Positions 55,640 through 64,000 of a DNA stretch of 64,000 nucleotides are shown in pieces. Each line of letters starts with the position of its first letter. Within the stretch, counting starts at the first letter, position 1. The stretch is from Cydia pomonella. Its lineage: Eukaryota; Arthropoda; Insecta; Lepidoptera; Tortricidae. Both the position numbers and the translations under genes were made by a program. A model generated the notes under the pieces. That model was not told where the DNA came from. It was given only the letters and a program-made list of their open reading frames with translations, and did not search any database. The stretch covers positions 13,799,001-13,863,000 of the forward strand of contig NC_084725.1 of the NCBI RefSeq assembly GCF_033807575.1. The letters run 5' to 3'.

Positions 55640-56781
55640 ACAGTGAAATCTGGATAAGTGGGACATCAAAGGACGAGCGAATTCGTCTTACTTAAAGAGG
55701 TATTCCACTTACCCAGGGTCTCGATCGCCAAGTGTAAATAAATTTGTCTCATTTACAGAGGGTTCCATGAATAGAGGTGAGAATAGATGATAATTCAGGT
55801 AGAGAGGTGGTTAATACGGTACATTATGTATTTTGTAAACATTATGTATGAGTTGTAATCTAAAAAAAAGTAAAACCATCTTTATCCTTACTTAAAAAAA
55901 ATATTCCAATTTATTTTGAATGATTCTACAAAGGATAGATTTTGTTAAATTTTCGTTACGGACTTCATTAGGTCTTAGAACTTAAAATAAATTAAATAAA
56001 ATAAATTTGGTCTTAGAACTTAGAATAAATGTAAATATTTTTTATTACAAGCTTTTATTTAACTTGCAATGCACCTATGTATGTTTGTGCGGGTTAAATC
56101 TTGCAAGTTAAATTTGATCTACTTCCAGGTTTCTGATGAAGCTGGAAATTTGCATGCATATGTAAGCCGGGTGACAATGCAATATTATGATATCATAGAG
56201 CTGATCTGATGATGGAGACATGAACTCTGTGATAAAACAACGCAGCCTAATTGAGTTTGGGGTTGTTAGAATTGTGTTAGAAAATGTAATTTTTGCCAAA
56301 AACTTCTTTTTATTGTTTTTCGTGTTCATCAAGATCTTAGCTTTCATTTTGATTGGTAGTTTTAACTACTTAAACTGACAAAATAAAACTTAAGTCGCAT
56401 AGACACATTCACCAAATGCGGTATTTATGGATAGTTTAAGAGTTAGTAAAAATACGTAAATTCATCTGCAATAAAGATTAGTTAGAGAGGTCATAGATTG
56501 ACGTGATCTCAGATACAAAGGTCAATTCCTATACTATTCTAAGAAATAATTAAATGAATATAACCTTTCAAATACAGTCTCTGTAAAAGAGGTAAAATAC
56601 ACTCTCTGTCTCAATAATACAGGTAAATGTGACTATAAAATCGAAACAACTAATCCCAGTTATAGAGGTTCGTTTTGTCTCACTAACAGAGGTAATTCAG
56701 TGCTAGTGTCGGGACCGCACCATGAGTCCCAGCTATAGAGGCTTCCCACTTATCCAGGTCCCACTTAACCAAGTTTCACTT
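55640..56781. mobile_element. pogo/Tigger-like DNA transposon relic of about 1.1 kb
   Basis: The left end CAGTGAAATCTGGATAAGTG pairs with the right end (minus strand: AGTGAAACTTGGTTAAGTGG, then GACCTGGATAAGTGGG). Internal AGAGG-type motifs repeat (TAAAGAGGT, TACAGAGGG, TAGAGAGGT, AACAGAGGT). It hosts a copy of repeat B (56045-56290). No transposase frame is left. Confidence 0.75.
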
Positions 56782-56799
56782 CATTTAATAAATATTTAT

Positions 56800-57454
56800 T
56801 AGTGACGGACCCGGGTACGTCCTTAAACTACTTCTAAAAGAGAGGTATGGGCATTGTGAATAAATAAACAAACAAATAAACAAATAAATAAACAAATATT
56901 ATAGGACATTCTTACACAAATTGACTAAGTCCCACAGTAAGCTCAATAAGGCTTGTGTTGAGGGTACTTAGACAACGATATATATAATATATAAATATTT
57001 ATAAATACTTAAATACATAGAAAACATCCATGACTCAGGAACAAATATCCATGCTCATCACACGAATAAATGCCCTTACCAGGATTTGAACCCGGGACCA
57101 TCAGCTTCGTAGGCAGGGTCACTACCCACTAGGCCAAACCGGTCGTCAAAATTGTGAATGTCATCTCGCTTTGTGTGGTAGGGCACAGCGCCAGTGGATG
57201 TCATTCCAGATCTAGAGCAGAGCCCAACTGGGGCAGTACCTCCACCTTACAGAAAACCGCAGCCAAATAACACTAGACTCTACTCATAGTGTTGTGTTCC
57301 TGCCGGTGAGTAGGGTTGCCAGAGCTCGACGAGGGGGGGATGTTAGGGTCGGCAACGCGCATGTAACTCCTCTGGGGTTGCAGGCGTACAGAGGCTACGG
57401 AGACTGCTTACCATCAGGCGGGCCGTATGTATGTTTGCCACCGGCGTAGTATAA
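56800..57454 (+). mobile_element. Family A retroelement repeat interrupted by a SINE
   Basis: The left part 56800-56861 (GACCCGGGTACGTCCTTAAA ... GGGCATTGTGAAT) and right part 57151-57454 (ATTGTGAATGTCATCTCGCT ... CCACCGGCGTAGTATAAAA) rejoin to the family sequence. Confidence 0.92.
56862..57150 (-). mobile_element. SINE family 1 nested in family A, with target duplication
   Basis: ATTGTGAAT stands at both ends (56853-56861 and 57151-57159). On the minus strand the SINE runs from TTTGACGACCGGTTTGGCCT through GGGTTCAAATCCTGG to TTGTGTAAGAATGTCCTATA and an AAATA-type tail. Confidence 0.95.
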
Positions 57455-58017
57455 AAAAAAAGTTTGTCACGAGTTGTTTGTCTGTAGAGCATAGCCAGGG
57501 GGATTCATACAGTATTTTACTAGCTTTTATCTTACTTTAAGTTCCGGTTTCACAATGTCCAAGTAAAGTATTGGATAGGGACCGTGCTGGTTGGAGGGTC
57601 TGCCATCTTGTGGCCTGAATCGGAACCATAAACATGCACATGTACACGTCACGTGTTTTCTTGTGCATAGTAGGTTCTGCCATCTTGTGGGCTACATCGG
57701 AACAAAAAATTGGTAGCCTTTCGAAGTAAGTATTTGTTTGCAAGGATTAAGTACTATAAGTAGGTGCAATAGTATATTTAGTGACAATTAGTTGATTATT
57801 CGGCTATTTGTACTATACAGGCAACGTGCAAATCGCTTAAGCTCCGTAGCGATCGAAACGCATCTGTCACTGTCGCACTAATATGGAAGAGCGATAGAGA
57901 AACACAAAGTATTTCGCTCTCGAAGCGATAGCGATTGTCACCTTGGCTAGGCCAGCACGTTGTACTAGCATGCAAAAATCTCAAAACGAATACAAATCGT
58001 CACAGAGGGAATCGTTT
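57455..58017. other. No gene; minor repeat traces
   Basis: 57600-57680 contains two diverged direct copies of TCTGCCATCTTGTGG. 57820-57955 (CGTAGCGATCGAAACGCATC, TCTGTCACTGTCGCACTAAT, AGCGATAGCGATTGTCACC) looks like a dispersed palindromic repeat. Confidence 0.45.
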
Positions 58018-58237
58018 AAGCCCGTCACAGACGGAGCGATAATATGTAACATACCGTAAGATACCAACATATAGCTAAGCACCACACACGCCAACCATAC
58101 CAAAATATATATCGCTGCCTGTCTAGAACCTACATTGTTAGATAGACGAAATATACCCAAATATATCGTAATATACCAACCTTTATATAGCATCTTAAGA
58201 TATCTTGCTATATTGTCGCTCCGTCTGTGACGGGCTA
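58018..58237. mobile_element. TIR element of 220 bp
   Basis: AAGCCCGTCACAGACGGAGC at the left is inverted at the right as GCTCCGTCTGTGACGGGCTA; the arms are about 28 bp. The interior is AT-rich and non-coding. Confidence 0.88.
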
Positions 58238-58796
58238 CTGTATTAGCTTTTTCAATTCAAAATTCAAAAAAGGCCTCGAGGGCTCTTTTACTTTTACCTT
58301 TTTCAGGCAGTAGCTTCATTATTTTATTTCTAAATCTATTAATAGGTAGTTCTCTTTTACGTTTTGGTTAATTTTTAAAAATGTTTCATTCACATGACAA
58401 AACAGTAATTAATAAAATATAATGCCGTCCTGCGAATGATCTCAAGAGCGTCCGTTCGCGCGCGCAATTTTAAAACCTCCGTTTCGTTCCACTTTTCTAA
58501 ATTCAAATTTCAACAAACATGTAAAAAAGAGCGGAGGCTTTAAAAATCGAATCAGGGGCCGTCCTTGAGGAGGAGGCGTTTTTGCCGTCAACACATAAAT
58601 CATATTTCTGGAGAATTTTTAAAAGTCCTATTGCTTTCGCGTATTTGCGATGTACTCCCCCTGGGGTGGTGTGTACTTACCCCCTCGCTTCCTAGTTCTG
58701 GGGGCTACAGGGGGCTTGGAAACGGACGGCCTTGGACGGAATAAGTTTTGGAGGGGAATGTTTGTTCCTGAAATTCTGGTGAATTCTTGAGGTTTA

Positions 58797-58885
58797 AATA
58801 AATATATCTTACAGAGATCGACCTAGTCCCAAACTAAGCGGAGCATGTACTATGGGTACTAAGCGGTGATATACATACAAATACA
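58797..58885 (-). mobile_element. SINE family 1, 3' fragment
   Basis: AAATATATCTTACAGAGATC, then GACCTAGTCCCAAACTAAGC and CATGTACTATGGGTACTAAG match the 55371 subtype. Confidence 0.8.
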
Positions 58886-59001
58886 TACTTAGATAAATCA
58901 TAGATTGCTATTTGAAAAAAAAAATAATGATGATTCTCCCGACCAATATGGGTCACAGCGAATGTGTGCTTTGGAATAGATTTTTAAATTAAGCCTTCTA
59001 A

Positions 59002-59120
59002 AGGATGATTCACGTTAGAACTGTCTGGGTCCGGGCCGGGGCGTCCGATGAACGAAGCGGGCGTACCGAAGTGTCAGGCGCTCCGGCCCGGGCTCGGGCC
59101 GTTCTAACGCGAGTCATCTT
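59002..59120. mobile_element. GC-rich foldback element of about 118 bp
   Basis: AAGGATGATTCACGTTAGAA pairs with TTCTAACGCGAGTCATCTT, and GGGTCCGGGCCGGGGCG with the CGCTCCGGCCCGGGCTCGGGC side. Confidence 0.85.
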
Positions 59121-59227
59121 TAAATTGTAGATATAATGAGAATGCCCCGGGGTTTTTGGTGCGGGAATGATTTCGTGTATTTATAACTACGTTTATTGTA
59201 AAACAGTTACTTAACTATGAATCAAAT

Positions 59228-59275
59228 AGGTATAGCCTTCTTGAGCTTACGGTGGAGCTTAGTCAATTTGTGTGA
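59228..59275 (+). mobile_element. SINE family 1 tail fragment
   Basis: CTTCTTGAGCTTACGGTGGA and GCTTAGTCAATTTGTGTGAT. It directly abuts the 3' end of the LINE that follows. Confidence 0.65.
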
Positions 59276-59279
59276 TGAT

Positions 59280-59700
59280 TGAATAAAAGCATTTTATTTC
59301 GGACAAAAATACATCCATATTATGTTAGTGTTACCACTTATATTAGGTGTGTTAGTAGAAAATATAATTACAATTAGACTGCACATGTAAAGACATCCAG
59401 TGAGCGAGGATAGGGCTGTCCATCCTCTCAGCGATCACCTTCAGGAGAGTGTTGGTGCTGCCCCGCGCGCACTCGCCCAGGGACGCCAGCCGCTTGTGCA
59501 GCACGGCTTGGAAGCAGTCTGTTCTCCACGCGGCGAATATTCCCGACGCCCTGCAGCGCCAGGGCAGCCCCAACAACCCCCTGAAGGCGTTATTGTACTG
59601 TACGCGCAGAGCACTATATGATTTTTTGGTGTAATCACTCCACAGGTTGCACGTGTATAGGGTTTGACTATACGTTTTGAACAGGGTTATTTTCACCTCC
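59280..59700 (-). pseudogene. LINE family L-Y, second, shorter copy
   Basis: The minus-strand frame (59352-59696) reads MKITLFKTYSQTLYTCNLWS then DYTKKSYSALRVQYNNAFRG, parallel to KITLFRAFCTSLYTCSLW in the copy at 45436. It has lost everything before this point, including YADD. The 3' end TTTTTGTCCGAAATAAAATG matches as well. Confidence 0.85.
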
Positions 59701-59799
59701 GTAGAACCACGCGCAATTTAATTTACCTATACCCCATATTTCTTAAGTTTGACAATGGTTGCTTGACCAAACAACTTTATCCATGAGTCAGTAGCCCAG

Positions 59800-60070
59800 T
59801 TTGAACAGGCTGTTTACCCGCTAGGCGCCCGGAAGAGTGAGCCAATGTAGTCAAGTCCTATATTGCCCAACAGTGGGACTCTAACATGGAAATGTGGGTT
59901 TATAACAAGTTGGCATACGCTATGTATATTAAGCTAGACGCTCATTGCTCAATCACCTATGTGCACAATCGTTAGTATCCCAACAGTGGGCACCTAAGAC
60001 GGAAAAGTGGGCTCATCACAAGTCGGAACATGCTGTATACCCGCTAGGCGCCGCGGAGGAGCGAGGGCGG
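59800..60070 (+). repeat. Dispersed repeat with partial internal duplication
   Basis: TTTACCCGCTAGGCGCCCGG and CCCAACAGTGGGACTCTAAC recur as ATACCCGCTAGGCGCCGCGG and CCCAACAGTGGGCACCTAAG. No frame is credible. Confidence 0.6.
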
Positions 60071-63000
60071 GCGCCGCCGCACGCAGCGCGCAGTATACGA
60101 AAACAACACACATAAAACACATATTTGTAATGTTTATTAGTGCCCGTTTATTTAACTATGAAGCACCTCTCCATAGCATTGGAAATAGTATCGTTAATTT
60201 TGTTTCATGAGTAGAAAATGTAAGTATGCCGTAGTGCTAAAAAGTAAAAAAAATACGCTTGGATTTTTAAGTTTTAAACTTAATTGCAGTTTTTTTCCAA
60301 AGGTGAACTTAATGTCAGAATAAGGAATTCATCGGGGTAAACACATGTTTGTAATGTTTTTACAATATGAATAATTTAAATAGATGATATACTTATTTAG
60401 TCCACTGCAGCAGAAATTAAAATATATATGCTAAAAGTGGAATTATTGCCAAAAAGATTCTGCTACCATTCAACTACAGGGAACACGGAGATTAAAATTG
60501 TTGGTGCTAGAAAGGCATAAGATAAAACACATGGCAAAATCAAACGTATAAGGCACTTTATACAAATTTAAACACTGAAATCAGTACTTGCGAAAATTGT
60601 GAGTACATAATTAAAGTCTTTATTAAGCACAAATGTAAACAGATTACCTACTCATTTTCATAAACCAACTATTTCTAATAAAATTTTGTTAATTATGTTA
60701 AATAATGTGAAAAAAAAAGTTTCATAGCAATATGTGGCCCACGTGGATATTATATATTTAGACTCTGGACACAACAGGAAATCAATAGGTGTGTAAGTAC
60801 ACGATTTTTTTAAAGATGATTTTCCCGCTTTCTTACTTAGAAGTAGACTCGTGTGACACTATTAAATTGAGTACAAATATTTTACTTATACTTTTAAAAC
60901 TGAAAGGTGTACACTTACGTTTATTATTTGGCTTGACGTTTCGAACGTGACGTAACGTAAACGTGATTAAGTCCCATTTCAGTTTCAAACTTATGTTTTT
61001 ATACCTATCAAATAAATCTAAGTTAAACAACTGTAAATGTTAATTATAAGTGTTATAAAGCCTTTATTCGAACATCAAACGCTATAAAACAATACGAAGC
61101 GGAAAACAGCTGAAACCGGAAACGACTCATCTGCTTCCGTCGCATATACTGCGCGGCACACATGTGGTGGGGCACTAGGAAGAAAGCGGGCGAAGAAAAA
61201 ACGAGGGAGACGAAAAACTAGAGCGGGACGGAAAAGTGGGCGAAAAACGAAAAATTTCACCCGCGGCCCCCACCCGCACGCACACACGCGTAGCCTACCG
61301 CGCCTCAGCTTGCTTGATACTTGACCAATATTTACGTGGCTAGAAATATGGGTAGCCTCTCTGTAAATTCATGAAACTAAGTATTCATGAATAGTGGGTA
61401 CTCACACATACACACACACACACATACACACACACATATGTCTAAGCTGTAAGATTTCATTTTTATTGTTAGCATAGACTAAGTACTCCTTTTTATTTTA
61501 TTTTTGTTCATACCTGTATTTACAGCTCTCAACCTTATAATGTAAAATGTAATTTACTCTAACCAACCTTATAATGTAAAATGTAATATTGATAATTTGT
61601 TATACATCCTAGTATATAATTGGGTAAAATGTTTATGTAGAACCGGCTCAGTTGGTCCCAAGATACAGGCTCAGCCTAGTTTGGGACACACAGGACAGTA
61701 TTTGTGCAACTTTTACCATGTATTATTTTAAGATAATAAATTATTCTTAGATTCTATTCTTACATTCTTAGATGAAGATGAACTCTATTACTTGAAGATT
61801 AAACTTTTCCGTGGAATAAATGAGAAGTATCTTAAAACGTTGGTACTTACAAGTTATAATCGTTTGTGTTTACACTCACAAAATACTTGAAAAAAATGAA
61901 TTAACTCGATTTTCAATAATAATTTGTCAATAAATATTCAACAACACAATGTTATACGTACCTGAAAATATTCCATAAACTTAGTTATATGTACATTATT
62001 TTCATAATATTTTAAATATTAAAATTTACGTAGGAAATAGTAGTATGATTATTCCTCACTTTTAAAATATACATACTAAACATTAAAATATATAAACAAT
62101 TCGAAAATAAATGAAATACTTCAATTACCTTCCTACTTCAAACCTAGATATGAAAACTTTGTCTAGAGTACCTAAGCAAGTTTTCGTGGATTTTTTTTTA
62201 ATTTAGTTCTATTGATTTTAAGCTCTAACTTGCTGAATATGTTTTTTATTTGTCTATGTACGAAAAAAATCCCCTTTTATTTTTTTTCGCCTAAATTGAC
62301 TTTGTATTGGATATTTTAAATAAATATCTTGGCCATGAGTATGGATTAAACCTGGTATTGTAATCGGATAATTAATTAAATATATTGCGCATTATTAAAG
62401 ATTGTTCAGTTTCAGTCAAGTTAAGGTAGTCAAGAATTACTTGTCAAGTTATTTCAGCTCATATAAACCTAAAAATAAGTATAACTACGTAGTATGAAAA
62501 GAAAACCATGTCGGAAATGTAAAGAAATAGGTTTTCGAAAGACGTTCCTGTAATTTACAACTAGAATTGTTATTGTGGATCATGAATTGAAGTGAAAAGC
62601 TAATTTTGTTTCGAACTGAATTGAGCTTTGAGTCGCTAGTGTTAGGGGTGGTTTAGGCTCGACGGGATCCCGGAAAGGGCTCGGGCCGAGTTTCCCGCGC
62701 AAGTATCAAGGAGGTTCTCGCCTCGGGAGGCCATTGTAGCATGTTTTTATACCCAAAAATTTTAAGTCAGTAGGCGCTCGAACTCTGAGCGGCAAGAACG
62801 TTTTTATTATTATTAATATATATTTATATTTCGTTTTCATTTACAAGTTTTTCCATCGTTCATAATTTTAATATTTTTATACCGTTTTATACAATCAAGT
62901 GTTTATAGCTAGGCGTAATACAACAAACTTTAAAAAAAGGAATACAACGAGAGATTTACCAAAAAGTTTCCAAGTTGCGGAGTTTGACAGTTGGCAATTC

Positions 63001-63600
63001 GGAATTTGAAAAATTGACGTTTCAACTGAAAGATGGCGCGTCGGTGTGGGGTCAGTGCCCCCTGCTAGCATGCTGAACTACCAGAACATTTGACGGCTGC
63101 TATATCCGTGAGTACCATCACAATCAACATTTCATACTACCATAGAACCATGTCACAATGACATTGATAATTTTATTCATAACCTCTCAAAGACATAGTT
63201 CTATATAACGGTTTTCGCTTGCACGGATTCGAAATTCGAATCAATCGCGTTCTTAAATTATTGATGGCATTACATAAAGGCGCGTTCATCGAAAATACTA
63301 GCTAATATGATACACCCACACAACGGTTGTTTTTATCGTATCGTAAATTAGAGGGGCGATAGTGGACGGACTAGTGGTATTGATTTTTTTCCCTCATTCT
63401 GTTAAATTTTATTTATTGTGGGGCGGCCGCTGATGACGCGCGGGGCGATAAGTAAAGAAATTGGTTGGCCATGTTCCATTTTCGAAGTTTCGGTTTTCAA
63501 ATTTGACGGTTGGAATGTCAACGTGGTCGTGTGGTAACTTTCATTGCGGCTTTTTAAATTAAAGTTCTAATTGGTTATTTTACACCCTTATTTAGCTTCA
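60071..63600. other. No gene seen
   Basis: Mostly AT-rich. 61130-61320 is a CG-rich, purine-biased patch (AAGCGGGCGAAGAAAAAACG, CCCGCGGCCCCCACCCGCAC) that could be a promoter or first exon edge of a neighbouring gene, but I find no splice-linked coding. 61385-61440 is a CA/TACA simple repeat. 62640-62720 is another CG-rich patch (GACGGGATCCCGGAAAGGGC). Confidence 0.4.
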
Positions 63601-63850
63601 CCGCGTATATTTGTAAATATATGTATCAGTATATATGTGCTTCAAATCTTGCATTTAAATATGAATCCCGGTGTTTGATTGAGCTGAAATTTTGCATACT
63701 TCCGTGTTTCCGATGACAATCCAATAACATGCTAACATGGAACTGATCTCATGATGCACTCGGAAGGTAGCCAAAGGAACTCCTCGATGGAAAAACATAA
63801 ACATATTGAGTTTAGGCTCGTTAGAAAGATCTCGAGAAGTACTTGATATA
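63600..63850 (+). repeat. Dispersed repeat family B, diverged copy
   Basis: TGCATACTTCCGTG, CGATGACAATCCAATAACAT, GGAACTGATCTCATGATGCA and TTGAGTTTAGGCTCGTTAGA follow the order seen at 52010 and 56150. Confidence 0.65.
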
Positions 63851-64000
63851 CATGTAAAGGAGAGAAATTACAGTTCGCAATAAAAGAATGTATCATAAAA
63901 AAAAATTGACGGCATAGATCGTATTATCATATCGTTAGAGGTTAGATTTGACAGATCTGCGCGTCATCGTGGATGACACGAACTATAACTTATTAATCTT

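Noticed and set aside
61075..61320. CG-rich patch with an antisense frame, possible promoter or first exon of a neighbour gene
   Set aside because: No donor site leading to another coding exon and no conserved protein; left as an undetermined patch.

Overview
This window looks like AT-rich, repeat-dense nuclear DNA from a moth or butterfly (Lepidoptera). The evidence is spliced insect-type exons, tRNA-derived SINEs and non-LTR retroelements with conserved 3' ends of the kind common in Lepidoptera, and many short palindromic DNA-transposon relics. I see no bacterial gene organisation, rRNA, CRISPR array or intact tRNA gene. The species cannot be named from the sequence alone.

The only host gene I can support is Mitf, the single insect member of the MITF/TFEB/TFE3 family of bHLH-leucine zipper factors. 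It lies on the + strand, with twelve consecutive coding exons between 13511 and the stop codon at 21752. Their phases agree throughout and together give 551 codons plus the stop. The first exon here starts inside a codon, so at least one 5' coding exon is further upstream; I could not find it in 1-13500. Exons 1-4 carry the family N-terminal region, exon 5 an acidic activation helix and the start of the basic region, exon 6 the HLH and most of the zipper, and exons 7-12 a GC-rich Gly/Pro/His-rich C-terminus. The 3' UTR (from 21753) holds a 42-bp tandem repeat.

The main discovery candidate is a set of exon copies inside Mitf introns. A 118-bp copy of exon 5 lies 644 bp downstream of the original. 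It has no indels and no stop, mostly synonymous or conservative changes, and the same 5' splice site in the same phase. It keeps the start of the DNA-binding region but lacks the activation helix, and it is preceded by its own in-frame ATG. A shorter copy of exon 1 would act as a poison exon if spliced in, and a 29-bp piece of exon 8 lies in the next intron. An inverted repeat sits between exon 5 and its copy.

The rest of the window is mobile-element DNA. From 1-13500 there are palindromic MITE-like elements, SINE copies and LINE 3' ends. From 23.3 to 31 kb there are a pogo/Tigger-like relic, a 0.5-kb TIR element carrying a perfect CLEAR-type E-box, RTE-like LINE debris and a hairpin element inside a LINE. 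From 31.5 to 34.2 kb three 5'-truncated retroelements lie head to tail, one with a long open reverse transcriptase frame. From 40.3 to 41.6 kb there is an 85-bp satellite. From 43 to 60 kb there are nested SINEs, LINE fragments, foldback elements and a 23-bp satellite. The last 4 kb hold little that I recognise. Several nested insertions have visible target-site duplications, so their relative ages can be read directly.
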